NCBI RefSeq assembly: GCF_004402215.1
Contig: NZ_SOEZ01000035.1
Location: 1-32,771 of the forward strand
DNA: 32,771 nt
Direction: 5' to 3'
DNA from: Cryobacterium tagatosivorans
GTDB taxonomy: Bacteria > Actinomycetota > Actinomycetes > Actinomycetales > Microbacteriaceae
Part shown: piece after piece, positions 6,562-15,081 of the stretch
Position numbering within the stretch: position 1 is the stretch's first letter
How the letters are laid out: every line of letters begins with the position of its first letter
Translations under genes and position numbers: made by a program
Notes under the pieces: generated by a model
The model's input: the letters and a program-made list of their open reading frames with translations, nothing else
The model's database searches: none
Told to the model about the DNA's origin: nothing

Positions 6562-8085
6562 TCAATTGACGACGACACGGAGCCCGGTGACACCGGGGTC
6601 GTACGCGCCGCGCACGTGGCCGTTGGGGCTCGCCGCCACGGCCTGCAGATACTCCACAGCAGCCGAGGTGATCTCCTCACCGGGCAACAGGTTCGGGATG
6701 CCGGGCGGGTAGGCGGCGACCGTATCCGCCGACACTGCACCAATGGCGGAGTGCGCCGGCACGATCTCGGTGCGCGCGAAGAACGCCTCGCGCACGCTCA
6801 TCCGGCGGGGTCCGCCGGGCGGAACCGGCAGCGGATTGCGGGCCCCCGGCCGGTGCGTCGATGGCAGCCCGTGCAAGATGTCGAGTACGCCGCCCGCGTC
6901 ATGGTCTGCACCCGCCCCAATCACCGCCACCAGGGTGGATTCGTTCGCGAGTTCGAACAGTACGTCGTGCTCCTCGTCGAGGATCGAACGCGCCTCGTGG
7001 CCCGTGATGCCACCGTAGATCGTGGTGATGACGACCTTGAGCGGATCGTTTGCATACCAGCCGGGAACCTCGTGGAACTGGTCGGAGGCGATCGTGAACC
7101 GCCCGCGGCTCCGCACCTGGTCACGGATCGAATCGGCAAAGTCGATCGACCGCCGCACCCGGGCGGGCCGTGTGACGAGGGCGCGCCGGGCGAGGTCGAG
7201 CGAGGCCAGGAGCACGGCGCTCTCACTGGTCGACTGCACCGCTCGATGGGCGCGGTCGATCAATGGCTCGAGCTGGTCGGCGAACGGCCCGTCGCCCAGG
7301 TGGATCATGGCTGACTGGGTTAGCGAGCCGCCCTGCTTGTGAGTGGAGGAGATGACGAGATCGGCTCCGTTCGCGAGCGCGTTCGTCGGAAGGTCGTCAT
7401 GGAAGCCCAGGTGCGAACCCCAGGCCTCGTCGACCACGAGTGGGATGCCCGCAGCGTGCGCGACCTCGGCGATCGCGGCGATATCGGAGACGAATCCGAA
7501 GTAGCTCGGCGACACCACGAACACGGCCACCGGCGCGCCGGCCTCCGCCCGCATCCGCACGAGTTCCTGCCGCACGTCATCGGCGGTCACCCCGTGCGCG
7601 ATGCCGAGATCGTCGTCGATCCACGGGCGGACGAACCGAGCGTTCGCGCCGGTCATCATCATCGCGTCGATCACTGAGGAGTGCACCGAGCGCTGCACCA
7701 GTAGTTCGGTGCCGAGGCTGCGCAGGGCGATCGAGGCGACCTGGTTGCCCTGCGAGGCCCCGTTCGTGAGGAACCAGGTGCGGCGCGAACCCCAGGCCTT
7801 CGCTGCCAGCTTCAACGACCGGGCGAGCGCCGTGGGGGCCGCGCCGAGGTCGATTCCGCGGATCATCGGCATGAAGTCGAGCTCGGCCAGCCGTCCACCG
7901 AAGAACTCGGTCACGGCGGTGACCCCGGCCGTGTCGCCGCCGTGGCCGGGGAGGTGCAGTCGTGTGCGATGCCGCTCGGCGTAGGCCACGAGGGCATCGG
8001 CATAAGGCACACTCGACTGCAAATCGAACGGCTCGTCGCGCGAATTCTGGGCGGTTGCGAGAACGGAACTAGCTGCTTCTGGCAT
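6562..8085 (-). CDS. Orn/Lys/Arg decarboxylase-family PLP enzyme
   Basis: A 507-residue fold-type I PLP enzyme of the Orn/Lys/Arg decarboxylase major-domain family. Visible marks are HLPGHGG at 44-50, LTNGASQGNQVA at about 106-117 (cofactor phosphate site), SVHSSVIDAM (about 133-142), VDEAWGSH at 218-225 (the Asp that holds the PLP ring nitrogen) and SSTHKQGGSLTQSA with the PLP lysine at K250. A C-terminal domain includes AHSAIGAVSADTVAAYPPGIP, the usual decarboxylase end. It lacks the N-terminal response-regulator-like wing of the large inducible decarboxylases, so it resembles the small biosynthetic or SpeA-like type. It would make an amine (cadaverine, putrescine or agmatine) from a basic amino acid; specificity cannot be read. 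It diverges from RpiR paralogue 2. A GAGG site precedes the ATG at 8085. Confidence 0.88.
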   Translation of the reverse strand: MPEAASSVLATAQNSRDEPFDLQSSVPYADALVAYAERHRTRLHLPGHGGDTAGVTAVTEFFGGRLAELDFMPMIRGIDLGAAPTALARSLKLAAKAWGSRRTWFLTNGASQGNQVASIALRSLGTELLVQRSVHSSVIDAMMMTGANARFVRPWIDDDLGIAHGVTADDVRQELVRMRAEAGAPVAVFVVSPSYFGFVSDIAAIAEVAHAAGIPLVVDEAWGSHLGFHDDLPTNALANGADLVISSTHKQGGSLTQSAMIHLGDGPFADQLEPLIDRAHRAVQSTSESAVLLASLDLARRALVTRPARVRRSIDFADSIRDQVRSRGRFTIASDQFHEVPGWYANDPLKVVITTIYGGITGHEARSILDEEHDVLFELANESTLVAVIGAGADHDAGGVLDILHGLPSTHRPGARNPLPVPPGGPRRMSVREAFFARTEIVPAHSAIGAVSADTVAAYPPGIPNLLPGEEITSAAVEYLQAVAASPNGHVRGAYDPGVTGLRVVVN

Positions 8086-8119
8086 GGCTGACCTCGGGAT
8101 TGCGGAGCGATTATGAATG

Positions 8120-8168
8120 AGACGTTACATCTGTGAACTATGAATGGAAATTACGGTATGTTTGTTAC
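8120..8168 (+). promoter_or_regulatory. Divergent control region with paired GTTACAT and leaderless -10
   Basis: Between the decarboxylase and second RpiR starts, GTTACAT occurs twice in direct orientation (about 8121-8127 and 8164-8170). TATGTT at 8157-8162 is a possible -10 box lying 6 bases before the ATG at 8169, with no ribosome site, so the RpiR transcript may be leaderless. The repeats are candidate regulator sites; binding is inference. Confidence 0.35.
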
Positions 8169-9059
8169 ATGCAGACGGTTTCGCAGCTCATTCGAGCGCA
8201 TCTCTCCACCCTGCCGCGTGCCGAGATGATGGTGGCCAGGGCACTGCTGGCGAACTATCCTGCGGCGGCGCTCGACACGGTGGCCAGCCTCGCAACCGAT
8301 GCGGGTGTAAGCGCCCCTACCGTGCTGCGCCTCATGGAACGCATCGGCTTCAACGGATATACCGCACTTCAGGACGCGCTGCGCCAGGAGCTCTACGAAC
8401 GCTCGCTCGCCCCCATCGAGCAGCTCTCGGACTATGGAGCAGACGAAGACCCGCTGATGCGCTCGCGCGCCGCCTTCAGCCGCGGCATCATCGAGACCTT
8501 CGAGGCGATGAACCCGGCCGACTTTCATGTCGCCGTCGCGATGCTCTCCGCCGCCAAGAACCGTATCTATGCCACCGGCGGCCGGTTCTCGTCTATCCTC
8601 GCCAGGAACCTCATCCTGCAACTCGAGGTGCTGCGGCCGCACACCAGCTACCTCACCGTCGAAGATCGCACCACGATGCTCGCCGACATCACCTTGAACG
8701 ATGTGATCGTGATCGTCGACCTGCGCCGGTACCAGTCGAGCTCGATCGAGTTCGGCCGCGAGGCGAAGGCCCGCGGGGCGAAGATCGTGCTGCTCACCGA
8801 CCGCTGGATGAGCCCCCTGGCCGAGCAAGCCGATGCCGTCCTAACCTGCTCGATCGACGCACCACATCCGCTCGACTCGATGGTGCCGGCGATGGCCGTC
8901 ACCGAGGCGCTCCTGGCCGGTGTCGTGGACTCGCTCGGCAACACCCCGGTGGAGCGGATGCGCCGCTACGACGCGGCCTGGGACAGCCTCGGCTTCAGCA
9001 ACCAGTACGGCTCGCGCTTCGAAGCCGCCGACGCCCCTTCCGGAGACACCGCCCGATGA
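8169..9059 (+). CDS. MurR/RpiR-family transcriptional regulator (paralogue 2)
   Basis: 296 residues from the ATG at 8169. An upstream in-frame GTG at 8133 would add a poor 12-residue tail and use up the promoter region. The HTH_6 domain has LASLATDAGVSAPTVLRLMERIG-type helices. The SIS domain has IYATGGRFSSILARNLILQ, NDVIVIVDLRRYQ and TDRWMSPLAEQADAV. It is similar to the regulator at 5406-6269 throughout. Its stop overlaps the next gene's start (ATGA), so it is the first gene of the amidohydrolase / M20 / GS-like operon. It diverges from the decarboxylase gene and is well placed to control both. The ligand is unknown; the SIS fold suggests a small acidic or phosphorylated metabolite. Confidence 0.92.
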   Translation: MQTVSQLIRAHLSTLPRAEMMVARALLANYPAAALDTVASLATDAGVSAPTVLRLMERIGFNGYTALQDALRQELYERSLAPIEQLSDYGADEDPLMRSRAAFSRGIIETFEAMNPADFHVAVAMLSAAKNRIYATGGRFSSILARNLILQLEVLRPHTSYLTVEDRTTMLADITLNDVIVIVDLRRYQSSSIEFGREAKARGAKIVLLTDRWMSPLAEQADAVLTCSIDAPHPLDSMVPAMAVTEALLAGVVDSLGNTPVERMRRYDAAWDSLGFSNQYGSRFEAADAPSGDTAR

Positions 9060-10225
9060 TCGCATCCGACGTCAGACTCGTCGACCACCACTGCCATGGC
9101 CTGCTCTTCGGCGCGTTGCCCGCCGCCGAGTTCCGGCTGCTCGCCACTGAGTCCGATTGGCTCAGCATCGACGGCATCGAGACCCTCGACTCGCCGTTCG
9201 GGCTGGGCATCCGCTCGCGGTGCGCACCTTTGCTCGATCTGCCTCGTCACGCATCTATCGCCGACTACCTCGCCCGGCGCGACGAGCTCGGCGCGCCTGA
9301 GGTCAACCGCCGCCTGATGGCGGCCACCGGCACCGACGTGCTGATCCTCGATACCGGCTTCACGGCATCCGATGTCGTGTCGCCGTCGTCGATGACCGGC
9401 GAACTCGGCATCGGCTCGGCCGAGATCGTGCGGCTCGAGCGCATCGCCGAGGAGGTGGCGCCCTCCACCACCGCGTCCGGTTTCCTCGCCGACTTCCGGG
9501 AGGCGCTGCAGCGCGCCTCGGCGGGCGCGGTGGGCTTCAAATCGGTGATGGCGTACCGCACCGGCTTCGACATCCCCGACTCGCCGTTCACCGCCGCCGA
9601 GGTCGAAGCCGCCGCCGCGGAGTGGCTGGCCGGCAGCGACCCTGAGGCCGGGTACCGACTCGATCACCGGGTGCTGCTCGCGCACGTCGTCTGGGAGGCC
9701 GTCGCCCTGGCCAAGCCCATCCAGTTCCACGTGGGCTTCGGCGATAGCGACGTGCACCTGCACCTCTCCGATCCGACCCGTCTGACCGGCTTCTTCCGCG
9801 CCACCCGCGCTTCGGGCGCATCAATGATGCTGCTTCACTGCTACCCGTTCATTCGCGAGGCCGGGAGCCTCGCGCACATCTTCCCTCACGTCTACCTCGA
9901 CGTCGGCCTCGTGAGCCACTACATGGGACCGAGCGCCGGCTCCGCCGTGCGCGAGTCGCTCGAGATCGCCCCCTTCCACAAGGTGCTCTACTCCTCTGAC
10001 GCCTATGGCCTGGCCGAGCACTACCTCGTGAGCGCGACGTCGTGGCGCAGCGCCATCTCGCGCATCGCAGAGGAGTGGCTGGTCGACGACTGGCTGACAG
10101 CAGGCGAAGCCGACCGCATCGTCGAGGCCGTCGCCGCCGGCAATGCCCGGCGCGTCTACGGACTGGGAAACCACGGGCTCAATGACCGTGTGCTCGAGGT
10201 ACGCGGGCTCGACGGCCGCCGATGA
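9056..10225 (+). CDS. Amidohydrolase-family (amidohydrolase 2, FluG-N-terminal-like) hydrolase
   Basis: A 389-residue TIM-barrel metal hydrolase. Metal-site marks in order are DHHCHG (10-15, the HxH), FKSVMAYRTGFDI (strand with a conserved Lys), PIQFHVGFGDSDVHL, LLHCYPFIREAGSLA and YSSDAYG with the late catalytic Asp. The C-terminal helix ends GNARRVYGLG, usual for this family. This type is the N-terminal half of fungal FluG and plant nodulin/GS fusions, where it is joined to a GS-like domain. Here the GS-like partner is a separate gene two positions downstream. The start overlaps the regulator stop (ATGA), and its own stop overlaps the M20 gene. The likely task is hydrolysis of an amide or cyclic amide made in this pathway; the substrate is unknown. 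Confidence 0.85.
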   Translation: MIASDVRLVDHHCHGLLFGALPAAEFRLLATESDWLSIDGIETLDSPFGLGIRSRCAPLLDLPRHASIADYLARRDELGAPEVNRRLMAATGTDVLILDTGFTASDVVSPSSMTGELGIGSAEIVRLERIAEEVAPSTTASGFLADFREALQRASAGAVGFKSVMAYRTGFDIPDSPFTAAEVEAAAAEWLAGSDPEAGYRLDHRVLLAHVVWEAVALAKPIQFHVGFGDSDVHLHLSDPTRLTGFFRATRASGASMMLLHCYPFIREAGSLAHIFPHVYLDVGLVSHYMGPSAGSAVRESLEIAPFHKVLYSSDAYGLAEHYLVSATSWRSAISRIAEEWLVDDWLTAGEADRIVEAVAAGNARRVYGLGNHGLNDRVLEVRGLDGRR

Positions 10226-11460
10226 GCGAGAATCCACGGCTGGCTGATGAGACCGAGAACGGCAGCGTGCTCGGCCTCGTGGCCGAGCGGCTAGACGCCC
10301 TGGAGCAGATGGCGATCGACGCCCTCGAGGCGTTCCTGCCTGAGGCGGTGGAGTTGCGCCACCGTATCCACGCCGAGCCGAGGCTCGGCGGGGACGAATT
10401 CGACACCCGCGACGAGATCCTGCGCGCGCTTGGGATGCCCGGTGCGCAATTCATCCACGAGGGCTTCGTGCTGCGGGTCGGCGACGCGAACGGTCCGTCG
10501 ATCGCGATCCGCTCCGAGCTCGATGCGCTGCCCATCCAGGAGCGCTCAGAGGTTCCGTGGCACTCGCGGCGGGCGAACGTCGCCCACCTCTGCGGGCACG
10601 ATGTGCACATGGCAGCACTCGTGGCGGTCACCCGGGTGCTCGACAGGATCAAGGCACCGGTACCGCTGCTGGCTGTGTTCCAGCCGCGTGAGGAGATAAT
10701 CCCCTCCGGCGCCCAGGATTTCGTCGACGACCCGACGCTGCTTGTACACGACATCCGCGCGATGATCGGGGTGCACCTGCAGCCCGCCATCCCCGACGGA
10801 TCGATCTCCGCGGCGGCTGGCGCCATCAACGCCGCTGCCGACAACTTCGACATCCTCGTGCACGGGAGGCCGGCGCACGGAGCCTATCCGCACCTCGGCA
10901 ACGACACCGTGCTCGCTGCCGCCGCCATCGTTCAGAGCCTGCAGCAGGTCGTCGCCCGTCGGGTCGACCCGATGAATCCCGCGGTCATCACCGTCGGCCG
11001 CATCAGCGGCGGCGACTCGCACAACGCCATCCCCTCCCAGGTGTCGCTGCAAGGCACCATCCGAAGCTACAGCCAGTCCGACTGCAAGCTCATCCACGGC
11101 CTGGTCAACACGATTGTGCGCTCCACCGCCGAGGCCTATGGCTGCACCGCCGACGTGCAGATCAGCGTCGGCGAGCCCGTGCTGCGCAACAACGCCGAGC
11201 TCGCCGTGGGGCTCACAGCTCAACTGCGGTCCAACCACTTCGTCGAATCGGCCCCGGTGCGCTCGTGCGGGGCCGACGACTTCGCCTTCTTCAGCGCGCA
11301 CATGCCCTCTCTCATGGTCTTCGCGGGTACGGGCGACGGCGATCCGCACTCGCCCGGCCTCCACCATCCCCGGTTCGCACCCGACGACACGAGCGTGCGG
11401 CAGGTGGCCCGAGTGATGCTGCTCGCCTACTTCGCGGCCGCTCGCATCCTGCTCGCCTGA
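10222..11460 (+). CDS. M20-family amidohydrolase (hippurate hydrolase/N-acyl amino acid amidohydrolase type)
   Basis: 412 residues. M20 dinuclear-metal marks are IRSELDALPI (about 96-105; D101), AHLCGHDVHMAAL with C124, H126 and H129, and FQPREE with E157/E158. The dimerisation domain has HGRPAHGAYPHLGNDTVLAA and SHNAIPSQVSLQGTIR, and the end has CGADDFAFF and GLHHPRF. The first metal motif normally reads RADMDALP; here it is RSELDALP, with the key Asp kept. These enzymes cleave N-acyl amino acids or related amides in the cytoplasm. The start overlaps the previous stop (ATGA), and the GS-like gene follows after 23 bases. In this operon it may release the amine or amino acid after glutamylation or acylation steps, which is inference. 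Confidence 0.9.
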   Translation: MSENPRLADETENGSVLGLVAERLDALEQMAIDALEAFLPEAVELRHRIHAEPRLGGDEFDTRDEILRALGMPGAQFIHEGFVLRVGDANGPSIAIRSELDALPIQERSEVPWHSRRANVAHLCGHDVHMAALVAVTRVLDRIKAPVPLLAVFQPREEIIPSGAQDFVDDPTLLVHDIRAMIGVHLQPAIPDGSISAAAGAINAAADNFDILVHGRPAHGAYPHLGNDTVLAAAAIVQSLQQVVARRVDPMNPAVITVGRISGGDSHNAIPSQVSLQGTIRSYSQSDCKLIHGLVNTIVRSTAEAYGCTADVQISVGEPVLRNNAELAVGLTAQLRSNHFVESAPVRSCGADDFAFFSAHMPSLMVFAGTGDGDPHSPGLHHPRFAPDDTSVRQVARVMLLAYFAAARILLA

Positions 11461-11483
11461 TCCACCAGCACGAGGAGTTTTTG

Positions 11484-12836
11484 ATGACCAGCATCCCACT
11501 CGCGGCTTCGCCCGTCGATCTCGGCACGGTACGGGCGCTGATGATCTCGCATGTCGACAACGCCGGCGTCTCGCGGCTCAAAGTGGTGCCCGGTCGCAAG
11601 ATCGAGAGCGCCGCGCGCAGCGGCAGCACCGTCTCGCTAAGTGTCGCTCTGCTTCTCGCGATCGACGATCACGTGTGCCGCACCGACGAGCTCGACTCGA
11701 CGGTCGGCGACCTGCGGGGTATCCCCGACCTAGGCGCCGTCGCCATGATCGATCCGATTGCCGGGCTGGCCTGGGCGCCCTCCGACCTGCACACACTCGA
11801 CGGCACCCCGCATCCGGCCTGTTCGCGCTCGCTGCTGAAGCGTCTGGGCAGAGAAGCGGAGGCCGACGGACTCGACTTCACGATCGGCCTCGAGATGGAG
11901 TTCACCCTGTTCACCGGCTCGGCCGACGCACCGGTGTTGGCGCACTTCGGGCCGGGTTACGGGGTGCGCCCGTTCCTCGAACTCGAGGCATGGCACCTCG
12001 ATGTGCTGAGAGGACTTGAGCAGGCGGGGGTGCCGATCGAGCAGCTGCACCCGGAGTTTGGGGCCGGGCAGGTGGAGGTGTCGTTCGCCCCGCGCGATCC
12101 GGTGCGGGCGGTCGACGACTACCTGCTCGCGCGCCACGTCATCACCCGCCACAGCGCAGCCCACGGGCTGCTGGTCTCATTCCAGCCGGTCGCCAGCACA
12201 GCGACCTCCTCGAATGGCTGCCACATACATTTCTCGGCCCGGCGCGACGGGGTCAACGTCTTTCACGATCCGGCGGGATCATGGGGGGTGAGCGATGAGG
12301 GCGGCCACATGATCGCCGGAGTGCTCGCTCACATGCCGGAGAGCGTCGCCCTCCTCGGTGGCAGCACCCTCAGCTTCGAGCGCCTGCAGCCGCACAACTG
12401 GTCGGGCGCGGTGATCTGCTGGGGCGTCGGCAATCGCGAGGTCGCCGTGCGCCTCATGCCGGGCTACGCCGGCCTGGAGGCGACGCAATCGAATGTCGAG
12501 GTGAAGTGCGCCGACCCGGCGGCGAACCTCTACCTCGCGGTCGCGACGGTCATCGCCTCGGCACTCGACGGCGTGCGCACTGAAGCCCCGCTGCCTGAAC
12601 CCGTCAACGTCGACCCTGAGCTCCTTACCGACGCCGAGCGTGCCGCGGTCGGCGTCACTCCATTCCCGGCCGACCTTAGTGAGGCGCTCGACCTGCTCGA
12701 GAAGAGCGCGTTCGTTCGCGAGGCCTTCGGCTCGATGCTTCTCGACGCTTACGTTGCGGTGCGGCGCCACGACGCGGCCACCTACGGAGCGCTGCCCGTT
12801 GACGAGGCGGTCGCCCTGACCCGCTGGAAGCTCTAG
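11484..12836 (+). CDS. Glutamine synthetase-like gamma-glutamyl-amine ligase
   Basis: 450 residues, GS type I fold. It starts at ATG 11484 with GAGGAG upstream. Marks are ISHVDNAGVSRLKVVPGRK (beta-grasp N-terminus, residues about 21-39), GTPHPACSRSLLKRL, GLEMEFTLF with metal ligands E137/E139, HPEFGAGQVEVSF with E191/E198, GCHIHFS with H247/H249, ERLQPHNW, GNREVAVRLM, and NVEVKCADPAANLYLA. It lacks the NRSA-type residues and tyrosine-adenylylation site expected of housekeeping GlnA, and matches the divergent GlnA3/PuuA/FluG-like enzymes that join glutamate (or another acid) to an amine. Next to a decarboxylase and two amidohydrolases, an amine substrate is likely. It is the last gene of the operon, with no clear terminator. 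Confidence 0.85.
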   Translation: MTSIPLAASPVDLGTVRALMISHVDNAGVSRLKVVPGRKIESAARSGSTVSLSVALLLAIDDHVCRTDELDSTVGDLRGIPDLGAVAMIDPIAGLAWAPSDLHTLDGTPHPACSRSLLKRLGREAEADGLDFTIGLEMEFTLFTGSADAPVLAHFGPGYGVRPFLELEAWHLDVLRGLEQAGVPIEQLHPEFGAGQVEVSFAPRDPVRAVDDYLLARHVITRHSAAHGLLVSFQPVASTATSSNGCHIHFSARRDGVNVFHDPAGSWGVSDEGGHMIAGVLAHMPESVALLGGSTLSFERLQPHNWSGAVICWGVGNREVAVRLMPGYAGLEATQSNVEVKCADPAANLYLAVATVIASALDGVRTEAPLPEPVNVDPELLTDAERAAVGVTPFPADLSEALDLLEKSAFVREAFGSMLLDAYVAVRRHDAATYGALPVDEAVALTRWKL

Positions 12837-12906
12837 CCCCGAGCGTCCCCGCCCCTCCTCGCGACCCGCCGCCACGAAGATTTCCGGAGAGGGGCAAGGT
12901 CCGGTC

Positions 12907-13172
12907 CTCCGCAAAACCGCTTTCGACCGTGAGCGCCCTGCCCGTGACGTAGGAGGCGGCCTCCGAGGCGAGGTACGGACCTAAGCTCATCTCGAGCACC
13001 GGCACGTTGGGATAGGTACCGGCCGCGTTCACCAACACCGCGACATCGGGATGCCGCGCGAACAGCTCGTCCACGCTCGACTGGTCGGTCATATCGACCT
13101 ACTCGCTCGGGACACCGGTACCGCCACCACGCTCGCCCCGTCGGCCACCCGATCGGCCACGATCACGCGGTC
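12907..13172 (-). pseudogene. Remnant of a short-chain dehydrogenase (frameshifted, internal deletion)
   Basis: On the minus strand, DADRVIVADRVADGA (from 13172) resembles an SDR N-terminal second strand. The frame then shifts near 13100, where VDMTDQSSVDELFARHPDVAVLVNAAGTY resumes (13098 on), carrying the conserved NAAG motif. After PVLEMSL the sequence jumps straight to YLASEAASYVTGRALTVESGF, the usual SDR C-terminus, near 12981. Roughly 130-140 codons, including the catalytic Tyr-Lys, are missing, and the Rossmann GxxxGxG is also gone. This is a dead gene lying beyond the PuuE-like gene at the 3' end of the minus-strand operon. Confidence 0.8.
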
Positions 13173-13299
13173 GGCGTCGGCGTCGATCAACTGGCCGAAC
13201 GGGTCGTAGCTGGACAGCGTGCCAGTACCGTCGGCCCGCATGATGAGATCACTATCGTCGGCACATGGGTATTTCTGGCGACTACATATCGGCGAACCG
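13173..13299. other. Degenerate spacer upstream of the SDR remnant
   Basis: No gene is seen. The minus-strand frame leading into the SDR remnant reads MRADGTGTLSSYDPFGQLID, which looks protein-like but matches nothing I recognise. It may be debris of the same or another lost gene. Confidence 0.35.
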
Positions 13300-14247
13300 T
13301 CAGTCAGTCGGTGCGGGAACCTGCTCGGCGAACTTCTCAGCAATGTCGATGCGACGCATAAAGGCGACGTCGTCAAACTGCTTCGCATAGTCGATGAAGC
13401 GTGCCAGCGCATCCGCGCGAGCAGGATTACCAGTGATACGCGGATGCAGGCCGATTGACATCATGCGACCCACATCGTCGCCGTCGTTGCGCAGACGGTC
13501 CAAGCTCGCCTTGGCGGTCTCGAAGAAGTGCTCTGGGCTCGCGTATCCGGTTCCGACGACGTAACGCGCGTCGTTGACCACCAGCGAGTACGGCACGACC
13601 AGATGGTTCTTGCCGTCCACCCTGGTCCAGTAGGGAATATCTTCGTTGTAGGTATCGGAGTCGTACATGAACCCGCTCTCCTCCACAACGAGATCCCGCG
13701 TGTTGACGCTCATCTCTCGGCAATACCAGCCAGTGGGACGCTTGCCGGTCGTCTTCTCAATTGAGGCGATCGCGCGCCTGATGGCCTCACGTTCCTCGTC
13801 GCGGGTCATTTCGTAGTGATTGCTCCACCGGTAACCGTGGCCAGCCGCTTCGTCGCCACGGCGCGCGAGCTTCTCCGCAACCGCCGGGTTGCGCTCAAGC
13901 GCCACGGCAGCCGCGAAGAATGTGACCGGAATATTGGCGGCGTCGAAGATTCGGAACAGACGCCAGATCCCCGCGCGAGCGCCGTATTCGTACATTGACT
14001 CGACCGCAAGGTCGCGCTGGTCGTCAACGGCGAACGGGAGTTCGTACATTCCGTCGTTAACGCCGTCGCCCATGGCGAAGGATTTCTCCGAACCCTCCTC
14101 ATAGTTGACGACGATCTGGATCGCGACCTTCGCCTCGTTCGCCCAGCGAACGCGGGGCGGAAATTCGCCGTATCCGACCAGGTCGCGGGGTGGACCAGGA
14201 ACGTTGGCAACGTCGTCCTGGCGGAAAAACTGCGGATCAAGGGACAT
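13300..14247 (-). CDS. PuuE-type polysaccharide deacetylase-family hydrolase (allantoinase/cyclic imidase-like)
   Basis: 315 residues of the NodB-homology fold, PuuE subgroup. Marks are IQIVVNYEEGSE (about 43-54), ELPFAVDDQRDLAVESMYEYGARAG (split here as EYGARAGIWRL), IPVTFFAAAVALE, EAAGHGYRWSNH with H137, TGKRPTGWYCREMSVNT, and LHPRITGNPARA near the end. PuuE-type members open hydantoin-like rings (allantoin) or cyclic imides rather than deacetylate sugars. The gene is the last intact one of the minus-strand operon, 57 bases after the SDR stop, with GAGGAG before ATG 14247. With an isochorismatase-fold amidase in the same operon, it could do the first ring opening of an imported cyclic amide. 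The substrate is not readable from sequence. Confidence 0.85.
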   Translation of the reverse strand: MSLDPQFFRQDDVANVPGPPRDLVGYGEFPPRVRWANEAKVAIQIVVNYEEGSEKSFAMGDGVNDGMYELPFAVDDQRDLAVESMYEYGARAGIWRLFRIFDAANIPVTFFAAAVALERNPAVAEKLARRGDEAAGHGYRWSNHYEMTRDEEREAIRRAIASIEKTTGKRPTGWYCREMSVNTRDLVVEESGFMYDSDTYNEDIPYWTRVDGKNHLVVPYSLVVNDARYVVGTGYASPEHFFETAKASLDRLRNDGDDVGRMMSIGLHPRITGNPARADALARFIDYAKQFDDVAFMRRIDIAEKFAEQVPAPTD

Positions 14248-14287
14248 AGTCTCACTCCTCTGGTGTTTGTGCGGTGGGTTGGTACGC

Positions 14288-14305
14288 GGCGCGATTTTGC
14301 GCGCC
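14288..14305 (-). promoter_or_regulatory. Intercistronic hairpin after SDR stop
   Basis: GGCGCG (14288-14293) and CGCGCC (14300-14305) form a 6-base stem with a 6-base A/T-rich loop touching the SDR stop codon. There is no T-run after it on the minus strand. It may tune or protect the mRNA between the SDR and PuuE-like genes. Confidence 0.3.
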
Positions 14306-15081
14306 TAGTCAAGCCCGGCAAGGTTGCGGCCGCCGTCGACGACCAGAAGTTGGCCGTTGACGTACGACGCCTCTTGACTGGCGAGAAAGCGATAGACGTA
14401 TCCGATGTCGTCCGGTTCTCCCACTCTCCCGGCAGGAACCTTCTTAGCTACAGCGTCCACTCCGGCGGGGCCGAGCGAGTTGACGGGGTCGAGCGACTGC
14501 GGGGTGCGAATGACACCCGGTGCGACCGCATTGGCCGTGATCCCGTCGCCGCCGAACTCCACAGCGAGCGACTTCACGAGCCCGACAAGACCGGCCTTTG
14601 CGGCGGCATAGTGGGAGTGCTCGGGCCAGCCCGAGACGGTGCCCGCAACCGACGAGGTCGCGAGCAGCCGACCATATTTCTCGCGCTGCATGGACGGGAT
14701 GGCAGCCCTGAAGCAGCGCCAAGCTCCGTGCAAATCGACCTCCATTACGGAGTTCCACGCCTCATCGTCCAAGTCGGCGAGGCTCACGGTGCGCGCTATT
14801 CCGGCGTTGGCGACCACGATGTGGACGGCCCCGAACTCGTTCTCGGCGGCTCTCACGAGCCCTTCGACATCCGCAGTGGATGAAACGTCGACGGGGGCGG
14901 TGATCGCCCGGCGACCCGCTGCCTCGACGGCGGCGACGACGGGGCGAATGTCGTGCCCGTCCGGCGGGTAAAATGCGAGCGCGACATCGGCTCCGGCCTC
15001 GGCGAAGATTCTCGCGGTCGCTGCCCCAATGCCTGAGGCGGCGCCCGTGATTAGGGCCACTCGCCCTGTAAGGTCAAACAT
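14305..15081 (-). CDS. Short-chain dehydrogenase/reductase (FabG-like), SDR 2 of the operon
   Basis: 258 residues from ATG 15081 (an in-frame ATG at 15087 adds two). Classical SDR marks are TGAASGIGAA for NAD(P) binding, VANAG, SSVAG (catalytic Ser), YAAAK (catalytic Tyr and Lys), NAVAPGVIRTP, and an end SYVNGQLLVVDGG. After the second strand the sequence reads ALAFYPPDG instead of an Asp or Arg pattern, so cofactor preference is unclear. The start lies inside the end of the CoA-transferase gene (8-base overlap), indicating translational coupling. It would oxidise a hydroxyl or reduce a ketone on a pathway intermediate. Confidence 0.92.
   Translation of the reverse strand: MFDLTGRVALITGAASGIGAATARIFAEAGADVALAFYPPDGHDIRPVVAAVEAAGRRAITAPVDVSSTADVEGLVRAAENEFGAVHIVVANAGIARTVSLADLDDEAWNSVMEVDLHGAWRCFRAAIPSMQREKYGRLLATSSVAGTVSGWPEHSHYAAAKAGLVGLVKSLAVEFGGDGITANAVAPGVIRTPQSLDPVNSLGPAGVDAVAKKVPAGRVGEPDDIGYVYRFLASQEASYVNGQLLVVDGGRNLAGLD

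Noticed and set aside
8144..9055. Long extension of the amidohydrolase frame upstream (Arg/His-rich)
   Set aside because: It is the shadow of the RpiR gene in another frame; the true start is the ATGA overlap at 9056.
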